The notes under the pieces: model-generated
Databases searched by the model: none
Told to the model about the DNA's origin: nothing
Seen by the model: only the letters and a program-made list of their open reading frames with translations
Assembly: GCA_963797535.1 (NCBI GenBank)
Contig: CAWCPQ010000001.1
Span: 1,426,001-1,490,000, forward strand
From: JAWWOL01 sp963797535
GTDB taxonomy: Bacteria; Actinomycetota; Actinomycetes; JAWWOL01
Length of the DNA: 64,000 nucleotides
Direction: 5' to 3'
Translations under genes and position numbers: made by a program
Shown: piece by piece, positions 53,936-62,755 of the stretch
Layout: every line of letters starts with the position of its first letter
Numbering within the stretch: the stretch's first letter is position 1

Positions 53936-55470
53936 GCCGCCACCCGCGGCACGCCGCCGCGCAGCGTGATCGCCTCGTCGATGTGCACCCGACCCGGCTG
54001 GCCCGCTCCCTCGAGGTCTGCCAGCGTCCATGCGACCCTCAGCACTCGGTCGGCACCTCGCGGACTCAGCAGGCCACGGTCCTGCTCGCGTTCGACCAGC
54101 CGCCGCGCCTCGAGCGTCGGCGGGAACCGGCGACGCAGGGCGATCCCGCTGATCTCCGCGTTGGTCCGCCAGCCGGTGCCCTCCAGTCGCTGAACGGTGC
54201 GGGCCCGGGCCTGGACGACGCGTTCGGCCACGACGGCGCTGGTCTCGAGATGGTCGCGGTCGGCGTCCATCTCGGCCCGGCTCGGCGACAGCACCTCGTG
54301 CCTGATGTCGACCCGGTCGAGCAGCGGCCCGGACAGTCGTGCTGCGTAGCGAAGCCGAGCTGCGGGGGTGCACTGACAGTGCATCGCGATGCCCGTCACC
54401 GGTGCACAGGGACACGGGTTGGCAGCCATGACCAGCTGGAACCTGGCCGGGTAGCGCGCCACGCCGGCTGCCCTGGCCAGCACGATCTCGCCGGACTCCA
54501 GCGGCTGCCGCAGCGCGTCGAGCACGCCAGAGGCAAACTCCGGCGCCTCGTCCAGCAGCAGCACCCCGCGGTGGGCCAGCGACGCGGCACCCGGCCGCGG
54601 GATGCCGCTGCCGCCGCCGACCAGCGCGGCCACCGAAGCCGTGTGGTGCGGTGCGGACAACGGTGGGCGGGTGACCAGCGGCGAGCCGGCCGGCAGATGA
54701 CCGGCCACCGAGTGAACGGCGGTCACCTCCAGCGCCGCGTCCCGGTCCAGCGGCGGCAGCACCCCCGGCAACCGCTCGGCGAGCATCGTCTTGCCGGTGC
54801 CCGGTGGTCCGGTGAACAGGACGTGGTGGCCGCCAGCAGCGGCGACCTCGACCACCCGGCGGCCACCGGACTGGCCCAGCACGTCGGACAGGTCACGCCC
54901 GCCGGTCGGATCGGCCGGGGCCGGTGCCGGCTCCTCGAGGATCGGCTCGTCGCGGGCGCCTGCCCGCAACCAGGTCACGAGCGAGGACAGGGAGGCTACT
55001 CCGTGCACGCTGAGGCCGGGCACGAGCCTGGCCTCGGCGACGTTGGCCCGGCCCACGACCGCCCTGGTGAACCCCGCCCGGCCGGCCGCGAGCAGCGCTG
55101 GCAGGACCCCGCGTACCGGACGCACCCGTCCGTCCAGCGCCAGCTCGCCGAGCAGGATCATCGACCTGGCCGGGTCAACCGGCACGGATCCGGCCGCACC
55201 AAGCACAGCGATGGCCATGGCCAGGTCGAACGAGGACCCGGTCTTGCGCAGCGACGCGGGCGACAGGCCGAGGGTGATCTTGCGCAGTGGCCAGTCCTCG
55301 CCGCTGTTGGTGACCGCCGCCCGGACCCGGTCGCGGGCCTCGTACAACGACGCGTCCGGCAGACCGATGACGGCGAGACCAGGGATGCCGGAGGCAAGAT
55401 CAGCCTCGACCTCGATCACGTGGCCCTCGACCCCGACCACGGCAACGGCGTACGTGCGAGCGAGTGCCAT
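53932..55470 (-). CDS. comM: ComM/YifB family AAA ATPase (Mg chelatase-like)
   Basis: The product has 512 residues. N-terminal domain: MALARTYAVAVVGVEGHVIE, VNSGEDWPL-like TNSGEDWPLRKITLGLSPAS and DLAMAIAVLGAAG; AAA domain: Walker A TGPPGTGKTMLAERLPGVLP, Walker B GVLLLDEAPEFASGVLDALR, and MAANPCPCAP; C-terminal HolE/chelatase part GIALRRRFPPTLEARRLVER. ComM is a hexameric helicase that promotes branch migration in transformation. The start overlaps the yraN stop by one base (TGATG), and the stop overlaps dprA, so three genes are coupled. Confidence 0.94.
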   Translation of the reverse strand: MALARTYAVAVVGVEGHVIEVEADLASGIPGLAVIGLPDASLYEARDRVRAAVTNSGEDWPLRKITLGLSPASLRKTGSSFDLAMAIAVLGAAGSVPVDPARSMILLGELALDGRVRPVRGVLPALLAAGRAGFTRAVVGRANVAEARLVPGLSVHGVASLSSLVTWLRAGARDEPILEEPAPAPADPTGGRDLSDVLGQSGGRRVVEVAAAGGHHVLFTGPPGTGKTMLAERLPGVLPPLDRDAALEVTAVHSVAGHLPAGSPLVTRPPLSAPHHTASVAALVGGGSGIPRPGAASLAHRGVLLLDEAPEFASGVLDALRQPLESGEIVLARAAGVARYPARFQLVMAANPCPCAPVTGIAMHCQCTPAARLRYAARLSGPLLDRVDIRHEVLSPSRAEMDADRDHLETSAVVAERVVQARARTVQRLEGTGWRTNAEISGIALRRRFPPTLEARRLVEREQDRGLLSPRGADRVLRVAWTLADLEGAGQPGRVHIDEAITLRGGVPRVAA

Positions 55471-55823
55471 CAGAGCACCGCTCGCAGGTGGTCCACGACC
55501 AAGCCGTCGCGCGTGCGCAGCACCGCGACGACGTCGAAGCGCAGCTCCGACCACGGCCGGGGATGCTCCTTCATCCAGCGGACGGCCAGGATGCCCAGCC
55601 GCTGCAGCTTCTGCGCGGAGACCGCCTCGGCCGGTGACCCGAAGCCAAGACCGGAACGGGTCTTGACCTCGCAGAAGACGAGCACCTGCTGGTCCATCGC
55701 GACGATGTCGAGCTCGCCCTCGCGACAGCGCCAGTTGCGCTCGATCACGACCAGGCCGGCCCGCTCGAGGTGGTCGGCTGCGACGTCCTCGCCCCAGCGG
55801 CCCAGCACATCCTTGACCGCCAC
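55470..55823 (-). CDS. yraN: UPF0102 family protein YraN
   Basis: The product has 117 residues of the predicted endonuclease-fold UPF0102 family: WGEDVAADHLERAGLVVIER, NWRCREGELDIVAMDQQVLV and FCEVKTRSGLGFGSPAEAVS preserve the E-x(n)-D-x(n)-E-V-K nuclease core. Starts at a GTG at 55823. Function unproven; location upstream of comM and dprA is typical (Rv2898c in M. tuberculosis). Confidence 0.92.
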   Translation of the reverse strand: MAVKDVLGRWGEDVAADHLERAGLVVIERNWRCREGELDIVAMDQQVLVFCEVKTRSGLGFGSPAEAVSAQKLQRLGILAVRWMKEHPRPWSELRFDVVAVLRTRDGLVVDHLRAVL

Positions 55824-55952
55824 CGGCCGACCCCCTCGTCATCGCTTTCCGTCGAAGGCGACGATGCCGAGGGAGTGCGCCAGTGGCGACTGCCGAGTCA
55901 GGGGTGTGGACGAAAAGCCGCCCCGGGGACAACCGGCGCGGACGTGCGACCG

Positions 55953-56129
55953 CTAGGTCGGCGCGACCTCACCGCTGGGGGCACCGGAGCGGTAGGCGCC
56001 GACGTCGGGGACCGGCGGCGTGTCCGGGGAGTCCTCCGGCTCAGGGGCGTCGGTGCCGGGTACGTGTTCCTCGCCGCGTCGCTGGTTGTGGGCCGGCGGG
56101 TGGGTCGAACCTGCGGCTTGCTCGCTCAT
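55953..56129 (-). CDS. Small proline-rich protein
   Basis: A 58-residue product beginning MSEQAAGSTHPPAHNQRRGE and ending SYRSGAPSGEVAPT-like (YRSGAPSGEVAPT), hydrophilic, acidic and rich in Pro, with no domain. The ATG at 56129 follows GGAGG at correct spacing, which is the main support for it being real. It lies 35 bases after the DUF2469 gene and 129 bases before the yraN start, in the same orientation. Function unknown. Confidence 0.55.
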   Translation of the reverse strand: MSEQAAGSTHPPAHNQRRGEEHVPGTDAPEPEDSPDTPPVPDVGAYRSGAPSGEVAPT

Positions 56130-56164
56130 CGGACCTCCGGAGAGTCGTCGCTGACGACCTCTCC

Positions 56165-56491
56165 CTACCCGTCCAGGAGCGGGCGACCCCCCGGGATCTC
56201 GAGCTCGGTCTTGGCGAGCTCCTCGACGTTGACGTCCTTGAACGTCAGGACCCGTACGCTCTTCACGAACCGGGCCGGACGGTACATGTCCCACACCCAG
56301 GCATCGCTCATCGTCAGCTCGTAGTAGATGTCCGACCCGGCGTTGCGTACCTCGACCTTGACGTCGTTGGCGAGATAGAACCGTCGCTCGGTCTCGACCA
56401 CGTAGGCGAACATGCCCACCACGTCGCGGTACTCGCGATAGAGCTGCAGCTCCATCTCGGTCTCGTACTTCTCGAGATCCTCGGCGCTCAT
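56165..56491 (-). CDS. DUF2469 family protein
   Basis: The product has 108 residues beginning MSAEDLEKYETEMELQLYRE, with YREYRDVVGMFAYVVETERR, FYLANDVKVEVRNAGSDIYY and ELTMSDAWVWDMYRPARFVK, a sequence that is nearly invariant across actinobacteria. The ATG at 56491 overlaps the rnhB stop (ATGA). The role is unknown; its constant place next to rnhB suggests a nucleic-acid or translation-related job, but that is inference. Confidence 0.95.
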   Translation of the reverse strand: MSAEDLEKYETEMELQLYREYRDVVGMFAYVVETERRFYLANDVKVEVRNAGSDIYYELTMSDAWVWDMYRPARFVKSVRVLTFKDVNVEELAKTELEIPGGRPLLDG

Positions 56492-57222
56492 GCCCCGACC
56501 ACTGTCTCGAACCCGCGCGTCACGTCCACGGTGTCATTGTCCCCTAGGTCCAGCGACTGCAGGCTCGAACCAGCCCTGCTCCTCGTACGAACATTGACGA
56601 AGGAGAATCGATGCTCAGGGCACGGGCCGTGCTCCGCGAGCGCCGCCTGATGGGTCGGCGTGATGTAGCCCTTGTGGGTCGCGAAGTCGTAGACCGGAAA
56701 GTGCTCGTGCAGCGCCACCATCAGCCGGTCCCGCGTCACCTTGGCCACGACGGACGCAGCAGCGATGCACGCTGAGACCCGGTCGCCTTTCCACACCGCC
56801 AGGCCGGGAGCAGTCAGCCCTGGTACGGGGAACCCGTCGGTCAGCACGTAGCCCGGCGACGTTGCCAGCCCGGCCAGTGCCCGGCGCATGCCCCGGACGT
56901 TGGACACGTGCAGTCCCACCCGGTCGACCTCCTGCGGCGGGATCACCACCACGTGATGAGCCAGGGCTCGGTCCATCACCTCGGCGTAGACGCGTTCCCG
57001 CGCCAGCGGGGTGAGCAGCTTGGAGTCGGCCAGCCCCGGCACCTGCCCGCGTCGGCCCTCGGGCAGGATCACGGCTGCCACCACCAGCGGGCCGGCGCAC
57101 GCGCCGCGCCCCGCTTCGTCCGTACCGGCGACCGGCGTCAGCCCGTGCCGCGCCAGCGCCCGCTCGAAGCCCCACAGGCCGGCGTCACTGCGCAGCGTGG
57201 CCCCGCGAGGGAACGGGCTCAT
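56488..57222 (-). CDS. rnhB: Ribonuclease HII
   Basis: The product has 244 residues. Catalytic acidic residues are visible in VAGTDEAGRGACAGPLVVAA (Asp-Glu), GLADSKLLTP (Asp) and the later Asp in VTRDRLM context, with the type-2 signature KGDRVSACIAAASVVAKVTR. It removes ribonucleotides from DNA:RNA duplexes. The last 35 residues (SSLQSLDLGDNDTVDVTRGF) extend beyond the catalytic core. Located 45 bases after lepB. Confidence 0.95.
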   Translation of the reverse strand: MSPFPRGATLRSDAGLWGFERALARHGLTPVAGTDEAGRGACAGPLVVAAVILPEGRRGQVPGLADSKLLTPLARERVYAEVMDRALAHHVVVIPPQEVDRVGLHVSNVRGMRRALAGLATSPGYVLTDGFPVPGLTAPGLAVWKGDRVSACIAAASVVAKVTRDRLMVALHEHFPVYDFATHKGYITPTHQAALAEHGPCPEHRFSFVNVRTRSRAGSSLQSLDLGDNDTVDVTRGFETVVGA

Positions 57223-57267
57223 CGTCGGCCGGGTGCGGACGAGTGCGTCATCAGCGACATAGTCCGA

Positions 57268-58227
57268 TCAGGGTACGACGCCGGCGGCCAGGGGCGGCCG
57301 CTGCCTCGCGCGCCGATCGCGCCGTTTCCGCCGCCGCCACACCAGGAGCACCGGCGCTGCCATCGCCACCGACGGCACCCCGGCGAACGTGGTCGGCGTG
57401 CCGAGAGTGCCAAAGTGCGACAGCGGAGCGAGCACCAGCACGGCTTTGCCCAGGACCCGGCTGATCTCGATACTGCCGCCGCCCGGAGACGCTTGGTGCA
57501 GCCGCGAGTCGTCGGAGACCGCCCGGTGGTCCCCCATCACCCACAACATGCCGGGCTTGACCCGTACCGGACCGAAGCAACGCGGAGAGACGCCGTCGGG
57601 GATCTTGGGGCAGCTGCCGGCCCAGTAGCTGTCCTCGACGATGTAGGAGGACTCGTCCAGGGCCACGCCGTTGACGGTGACCTGACCGGCGGAGTTGCAG
57701 CAGGCGACGGTGTCCCCCGGCAGGCCGATCACCCGCTTGACGTAGGTCGTCCCCGGGGTCGCCTCGATGCCGGCCCGCTGCGCGAGGTGGTGCCACGCCC
57801 TGACGATCGGTGACGAGGACTCCCTGGGCGCGGGACCGTCCCAGGTGTCGGCGCCGGAGAACACGACGATGTCGCCGCGATGGACATCGTGCAGGGAGTA
57901 CGAGAGCCGATTGGTGAGCACCCGGTCACCGACCCGCAGCGTGTTCTCCATCGACTGCGACGGGATCCGGTAGGCCTGCACCACGAACATCTTGACCAGC
58001 ATCGAGGCTGCCACCGCACCGACGACGGTGGCGACCAGGCCCCAGTGTCCCCAGCCGTGCCGAACCCGGCGACCCCGCGAGTGCGAGTGCGGTTGTGAGT
58101 GCGAGTGCGGTTGTGGGTGCGAGACGGCGCGATCGGGCCCGTGCTTGGGCCGGTAGGCGGACCCCCGCGTCGAGGCGCGGTTGCCGGCGCGATGCTTGCC
58201 GGACGACGCGACCCGGCCCCGCTGCAC
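57268..58227 (-). CDS. lepB: Signal peptidase I
   Basis: This 319-residue membrane serine protease removes Sec and Tat signal peptides. Nucleophile Ser92 lies in YRIPSQSMENTLRVGDRVLT, the general-base Lys164 in TTYVKRVIGLPGD, and the late boxes are GMLWVMGDHRAVSDDSR and SIEISRVLGKAVL. Membrane helices are at about residues 62-82 and near the C terminus (PSVAMAAPVLLVWRRRK). The cytoplasmic N-terminal tail of about 58 residues contains a His/Ser/Pro repeat (HPQPHSHSQPHSHSRG), coded by an 18-base tandem repeat at 58081-58123. The GTG at 58227 is followed closely by the rplS end upstream (53 bases). Confidence 0.94.
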   Translation of the reverse strand: MQRGRVASSGKHRAGNRASTRGSAYRPKHGPDRAVSHPQPHSHSQPHSHSRGRRVRHGWGHWGLVATVVGAVAASMLVKMFVVQAYRIPSQSMENTLRVGDRVLTNRLSYSLHDVHRGDIVVFSGADTWDGPAPRESSSPIVRAWHHLAQRAGIEATPGTTYVKRVIGLPGDTVACCNSAGQVTVNGVALDESSYIVEDSYWAGSCPKIPDGVSPRCFGPVRVKPGMLWVMGDHRAVSDDSRLHQASPGGGSIEISRVLGKAVLVLAPLSHFGTLGTPTTFAGVPSVAMAAPVLLVWRRRKRRDRRARQRPPLAAGVVP

Positions 58228-58280
58228 CTGATGGCGGGCGGTCCGGGTCGTGGCGTGCTCCGAGAAGTCGAAGAGAGACG

Positions 58281-58640
58281 TCAGCGCGTGCCGACAGCCT
58301 CGCGCTTCTCCTTGATCTTGGCCTTCTTGCCGCGCAACTCACGCAGGTAGTAGAGCTTGGCGCGTCGCACGTCGCCGCGGGTGACCAATTCGATCTTCTC
58401 GATGATCGGGGTGTGCACGGGGAAGGTGCGCTCGACGCCAACACCGAAGCTGACCTTGCGGACGGTGAACGTCTCGCGGATGCCGTCGCCCTGGCGACGG
58501 ATGGTCACGCCCTGGAAGACCTGGATGCGCGAACGGTTGCCCTCCACGACCCGGACGTGGACCTTGAGGGTGTCACCGGGACGGAAGTCCGGGAGGTCGC
58601 TGCGCAGGGACGCTGCGTCGAGGCTGTCCAGGGTGTGCAT
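58281..58640 (-). CDS. rplS: 50S ribosomal protein bL19
   Basis: The product has 119 residues, starting MHTLDSLDAASLRSDLPDFR, with PGDTLKVHVRVVEGNRSRIQ, VFQGVTIRRQGDGIRETFTV and RRAKLYYLRELRGKKAKIKE; complete. It sits at the 30S-50S interface. Order trmD-rplS-lepB-rnhB is the common actinobacterial one. The 139 bases before it, up to trmD, hold no gene but could carry leader control. Confidence 0.97.
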   Translation of the reverse strand: MHTLDSLDAASLRSDLPDFRPGDTLKVHVRVVEGNRSRIQVFQGVTIRRQGDGIRETFTVRKVSFGVGVERTFPVHTPIIEKIELVTRGDVRRAKLYYLRELRGKKAKIKEKREAVGTR

Positions 58641-58779
58641 GGCTGTCGTCGCTTCCTGTTTGATCGTGGGTCCTGCAGCGCGCGGAGATCACGCGATCGT
58701 AGGTCCGATGGTCGTACGTGCGGGCGGGCGAGGGCGTGCAAAGGCACACCGGAGTCCGGCCGGTCGTGTTCGTAGGTGA

Positions 58780-59517
58780 CTACTCTGCCACATCGGGGCC
58801 GTTACTGACCAACGGACCGTTCGAACCCAGCAGGTCAGGACGCCGCGCAGCCGTGCGGGCAAGCGCCTGCTCGTGCCGCCAGCGGGCGATCGCGCCGTGA
58901 TCACCGGACAGCAGCACCGCCGGAACCTCCTGACCGCGCCACGACGCGGGCCGGGTGTAGACCGGCCCTTCCAGCAGGTTCTCCATCCGTCCCGCCGCGA
59001 AGGAGTCGTCCAGCGCGGACTCGGCGTTGCCGAGCACACCGGGCAGCAACCGGGCGACGGCCTCGACCATGACCAGGACGGCGACCTCTCCCCCGGCGAG
59101 CACGTAGTCGCCGATGGACACCTCCTCGACATCCATCCGGGTACGGGCGTCCTCGGCGACCCGGCTGTCGATGCCCTCGTAGCGCCCGCACGCAAACACC
59201 AGGTGGGAGCGCGCGGCGTACCGGGCGGCCGTGGTCTGCGTGAACGGCACCCCGCTCGGCGACGGCACCACCAACAGCGCACGATCGCCCTCGGGAACGA
59301 CCTCGTCCAGCGCGCGGCCCCACGGTTCCGGGGCCATCACCATGCCGGGGCCGCCGCCGTACGGGGAGTCATCGACGGTGCGGTGGACATCGTCGGTCCA
59401 GCCACGCAAGTCGTGGACGGCCACCTCGAGCAACCCCTTGCCCCTGGCCTTGCCGAGCAGGGACGCGTCCAGGGGGGCGAGGTAGTCGGGGAAGATCGTG
59501 ATCACGTCGATCCGCAC
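58780..59517 (-). CDS. trmD: tRNA (guanine-37-N1)-methyltransferase
   Basis: The product has 245 residues. TrmD uses SAM in a trefoil knot to methylate G37 and prevent +1 frameshifting. Motifs: MRIDVITIFPDYLAPLDASL, DDSPYGGGPGMVMAPEPW, FACGRYEGIDSRV and the knot VSIGDYVLAGGEVAVLVMVE; RMENLLEGPVYTRPASWRGQ follows. Start at a GTG at 59517, 13 bases after rimM. Complete and typical in length. Confidence 0.97.
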   Translation of the reverse strand: MRIDVITIFPDYLAPLDASLLGKARGKGLLEVAVHDLRGWTDDVHRTVDDSPYGGGPGMVMAPEPWGRALDEVVPEGDRALLVVPSPSGVPFTQTTAARYAARSHLVFACGRYEGIDSRVAEDARTRMDVEEVSIGDYVLAGGEVAVLVMVEAVARLLPGVLGNAESALDDSFAAGRMENLLEGPVYTRPASWRGQEVPAVLLSGDHGAIARWRHEQALARTAARRPDLLGSNGPLVSNGPDVAE

Positions 59518-59530
59518 GGCCGCTCCCCTG

Positions 59531-60049
59531 CTAGCTCTCGGACAGCTCGAGCAGCCCCGGCGGCAGGTCGACCACGACCCGCCGGCCAGCCACGTCGACG
59601 GTCGGAACCATCGAGGCGACGAACGGGATCAGCAGCTCGCCGGCCCCGGGCCGAGTGACGGACAGCAGGACCGAGGCAGGGAGGTGGACAACGTCGGAGA
59701 CCTCGCCGAGCACGTCGCCGTCGACGGTGACCACCCTCAGCCCGACCAGCTGGTGGTCGTAGAACTCGTCCGGGTCGTCAATGTCAGGATCGCTGTCGGC
59801 GTCAACGGAGAGCAGGATGCCTCGCAGCAGCTCTGCGGCGTTGCGGTCGGGAACCCCTGCGAACTGGACGAGCAGCCGGCCATGGTGCGGCCGGGCCCGT
59901 TCGACGGTGAGCAGCGGGCGATCGGCACGGTCGGTCATGAGGACGGCGTCAACCGCGAAGCGGCCGTCGGGATCGTCCGTACGGACCTCGACGGTCACCT
60001 CACCACGGATGCCGTGCGCCTTGCCGATCCGCCCGATGACGACCTGCAC
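59531..60049 (-). CDS. rimM: Ribosome maturation factor RimM
   Basis: The product has 172 residues, GTG start at 60049. The N-terminal barrel is VVIGRIGKAHGIRGEVTVEV and the PRC-like C-terminal barrel has DEFYDHQLVGLRVVTVDGDV followed by GEVSDVVHLPASVLLSVTRP. It assists 16S 3'-domain assembly with uS19. Lies between khpA and trmD; the spacing is short, so rpsP-khpA-rimM-trmD is likely one operon. Confidence 0.95.
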   Translation of the reverse strand: MQVVIGRIGKAHGIRGEVTVEVRTDDPDGRFAVDAVLMTDRADRPLLTVERARPHHGRLLVQFAGVPDRNAAELLRGILLSVDADSDPDIDDPDEFYDHQLVGLRVVTVDGDVLGEVSDVVHLPASVLLSVTRPGAGELLIPFVASMVPTVDVAGRRVVVDLPPGLLELSES

Positions 60050-60087
60050 GGGACTGCGCCCGCTGTCCCCGGACTGCTCGGGCCCGC

Positions 60088-60339
60088 TCAGCGGGCCCGG
60101 TCGGTCTCGACGAAGTCGACCCGCACGCCCTTTTCGCCCACGGCCTGGATCACCGTGCGCAAAGCGGTCGCCGTGCGGCCGGCCCGGCCGATGACCTTGC
60201 CGAGGTCGTCGGGGTGAACCCGCACCTCGAGCACCTGCGGCCCGCGGCGGTCACCCCGCCGCGGTGCACGCAGGTCGACCCGGACCTCGTCCGGGTGCTC
60301 GACGATGCCTCGTACGAGGTGCTCGAGCGCCTCTTCCAT
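60088..60339 (-). CDS. khpA: KH domain RNA-binding protein KhpA
   Basis: The product has 83 residues: MEEALEHLVRGIVEHPDEVR then one KH domain with the GxxG-type loop in LGKVIGRAGRTATALRTVIQ. In Gram-positive bacteria KhpA pairs with KhpB to bind RNA and affects cell division. It starts 6 bases after the rpsP end, the standard position (Rv2908c in M. tuberculosis). Confidence 0.93.
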   Translation of the reverse strand: MEEALEHLVRGIVEHPDEVRVDLRAPRRGDRRGPQVLEVRVHPDDLGKVIGRAGRTATALRTVIQAVGEKGVRVDFVETDRAR

Positions 60340-60345
60340 CGGGTG

Positions 60346-60934
60346 CTACTCGCTTGCGCTTGCGTCGGCGGCCGCAGCGGCCTCGAGGGCAACGGCCTCG
60401 TCGACCGTGACCTGGACCGAGGGCAGCTCGGCAGCGGTCGCGACCGGCGCGTCCACCGGCGCGGCGACAGGCTCGGCGACAGGCTCAGCCGCAGCCTCGG
60501 CTACGGGCTCGGCCGGGCTCGGCCTTGGGCTCGGCCTTGGCGGCCTTGGCCTTGGGCTCGGCCTTCTTCTTCGGGGTGTCGGCGTCCTTGAGACCGGCAG
60601 CCTCGCGAGCGGCGGTCTCGAAGACACTCTTGCGGTCTTCCTTGACGGCCTTGACCAGCAGGGGCGGCGGAGCCGGCTCACCCTTGAACTTCTGCCAGTC
60701 CCCGGTCTTGCGCAGGATTGCGGCCACCGGCTCGGTCGGCTGAGCGCCGACGCCGAGCCAGTACTGCGCGCGGTCGGAGTCGACCTCGATGAAGGACGGG
60801 TCTTCCTTGGGGTGGTACTTGCCGATGGTCTCGATCACGCGACCGTCGCGCTTGGTGCGCGAGTCGGCGACGACGATGCGGTAGTACGGCGCGCGGATCT
60901 TGCCCAGGCGCATGAGACGGATCTTGGTGGCCAC
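60346..60934 (-). CDS. rpsP: 30S ribosomal protein bS16 with acidic extension, frameshifted in tail
   Basis: The core is intact from a GTG at 60934: ATKIRLMRLGKIRAPYYRIV, VADSRTKRDGRVIETIGKYH, DRAQYWLGVGAQPTEPVAAI, KTGDWQKFKG. A long tail follows, rich in Lys and Ala (KKAEPKAKAAKAEPKAEP). In the frame as written it ends early near 60485, but removing one base at about 60514 (in a C/G run) lets it continue as AEPVAEAAAEPVAEPVAAPV and VTVDEAVALEAAAAADASAS to 60346, 6 bases before khpA, as expected for actinobacterial bS16. First gene of the rpsP-khpA-rimM-trmD operon. Confidence 0.9.
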
Positions 60935-61069
60935 GAGGGTTGGTGCTCCATGTTCTGTCTTGCCAACGGGATGAGTCGCCGTCAGCCGCGTGGGGACACG
61001 GCGTCAACGCACTCGAGGGGACGCACTCGAGCCGGGTAGAGGGCCGGGAACGAGCGGTACTCGTCGGAC

Positions 61070-61075
61070 AGTATG
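61070..61075 (-). promoter_or_regulatory. Candidate extended -10 promoter of the rpsP operon
   Basis: On the minus strand TTTCTGGCATACTGTCC contains CATACT preceded by TG one base upstream, an extended -10 arrangement, about 136 bases before the rpsP start. No -35 match is clear at 16-18 bases. It lies in the 195-base gap between ffh and rpsP, where I see no other gene. Confidence 0.35.
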
Positions 61076-61129
61076 CCAGAAACCGGGAGCCCGGCTCGGG
61101 CCAGCGCTTGAAAACCGGGCTGGGAGCGC

Positions 61130-62677
61130 TCAGCGCTGGTCGGGCCGCCGGAGCTGTGACAGGTCCGGCATGGTGAAGCCGGCCGGCAGCTGGGGGGTTC
61201 CGGGGGGCAAAGGTGCGTTGGCCTGCTGGTTCTGCTGCTGGTTCTGCAGTGCTGCTTTGCGCGCCGGGGCCACGGCGCCGGGGCGACCGCTGCGGATCGC
61301 CCCCTTGCCCTTCTTGGCCGACTTCGGGGTACGGGCGGACTTGCCGCCCTTGCGCATGCCGGGCATCCCCGGCATGCCGCCGGCCATTGACTTCATGGCC
61401 TTGCGCGCCTCGAAGAACCGGTCGACCAGGCTGTTGACCTCGGCCACGGTGACACCGGCGCCCCCGGCGATGCGAGCCCGGCGGGAACCGTTGATGATCT
61501 TGGCGTCAGCGCGCTCGGCGGGAGTCATCGATCGGATGATCGCCGTGATCCGGTCGATGTCCTCGTCGTTGACCTGGGCCAGCGCTTCCTTCATCTGGCC
61601 CATGCCGGGGAGCATGCCGAGCAGGTTGCCGATGGGGCCCATCTTGCGGATGGCGAGCATCTGGTCGAGGAAGTCCTCGAGGGTGAACTCACCGTCGCCC
61701 ATGATCTTGTTGGCGAGCTTCTCGCTCTGGGCCTGGTCGAAGTGCTGCTCGGCCTGCTCGATCAGGGTGAGGACGTCACCCATGCCGAGGATGCGCGAGG
61801 CCATCCGCTCCGGGTGGAAGACGTCGAAGTCGGCCAGCTTCTCGCCGGTGGAGGCGAACATGATCGGCCGGCCGGTCAGCTGCGCCACCGACAGCGCAGC
61901 GCCACCGCGGGCGTCGCCGTCGAGCTTGGTGAGCACGACACCGGTGAAGCCGACGCCGTCGAGGAAGGCCCGGGCGGTGACCACGGCGTCCTGGCCGACC
62001 ATCGCGTCGACGACGAACAAAATCTCGTCCGGCGACACGGCATCGCGGATGTTGGCGGCCTGAGCCATCATGTCGGCGTCGATGCCGAGGCGACCGGCGG
62101 TGTCGACGACCACGACGTTGTGGCCCCAGCGCTTGGCGTGCTCGATACCGCGACGAGCCACGTCGACGGGGTCGCCGACGCCGCTGCCCGGCTCGGGCGC
62201 GAAGACGTCGACGCCGGCCTGCCCGGCCACGACCTGCAGCTGCTGCACCGCGTTGGGGCGCTGCAGGTCCGACGCCACGAGCAGAGGCGCGTGGTTGTTG
62301 GCCTTGAGCCAGACCGCGAGCTTTCCGGCGAGGGTGGTCTTTCCGGCGCCCTGCAGGCCGGCCAGCATGATCACCGTCGGCGGCGTCTTCGCGTACTGGA
62401 TCAGCCGGGTGTCGCCACCGAGGATGGCGATCAGCTCTTCGTTGACGATCTTGACGATCTGCTGGGCCGGGTTGAGGGCCTGCGACACCTCGGCGCCGAG
62501 GGCACGCTCCTTGACGGCCGCGATGAAGGTGCGGACGACGGGCAGCGCCACGTCGGCCTCGAGCAGCGCGATCCGGATCTCACGGGTCGTCGCGTCGATG
62601 TCGGCTTCGGAGAGCCGACCCTTGCCACGGAGGTTCTTGAAGACCTTGTCGAGCCGGTCGGAGAGGGTGTCGAACAC
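61130..62677 (-). CDS. ffh: Signal recognition particle protein Ffh (SRP54)
   Basis: The product has 515 residues from the GTG at 62677. N domain (FDTLSDRLDKVFKNLRGKGR), G domain with P-loop AGLQGAGKTTLAGKLAVWLK at about residues 106-125, VVVDTAGRLGIDADMMAQ and VLTKLDGDARGG, then the Met-rich M domain (MGPIGNLLGMLPGMGQMKEA, MAGGMPGMPGMRKGGKSART). The tail after about residue 450 is long and rich in Lys, Gln and Pro. It binds 4.5S RNA and signal sequences and delivers them to FtsY. SRP RNA is not in this window. It sits downstream of glnD. Confidence 0.96.
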   Translation of the reverse strand: MFDTLSDRLDKVFKNLRGKGRLSEADIDATTREIRIALLEADVALPVVRTFIAAVKERALGAEVSQALNPAQQIVKIVNEELIAILGGDTRLIQYAKTPPTVIMLAGLQGAGKTTLAGKLAVWLKANNHAPLLVASDLQRPNAVQQLQVVAGQAGVDVFAPEPGSGVGDPVDVARRGIEHAKRWGHNVVVVDTAGRLGIDADMMAQAANIRDAVSPDEILFVVDAMVGQDAVVTARAFLDGVGFTGVVLTKLDGDARGGAALSVAQLTGRPIMFASTGEKLADFDVFHPERMASRILGMGDVLTLIEQAEQHFDQAQSEKLANKIMGDGEFTLEDFLDQMLAIRKMGPIGNLLGMLPGMGQMKEALAQVNDEDIDRITAIIRSMTPAERADAKIINGSRRARIAGGAGVTVAEVNSLVDRFFEARKAMKSMAGGMPGMPGMRKGGKSARTPKSAKKGKGAIRSGRPGAVAPARKAALQNQQQNQQANAPLPPGTPQLPAGFTMPDLSQLRRPDQR

Positions 62678-62755
62678 GGAGGCAGCCAGTCCTGGGTCGG
62701 GCGAGCACAACAGAGCAATACGATCGGCTTCAGCCTAGCCCTGCCGGAGCGGGCT

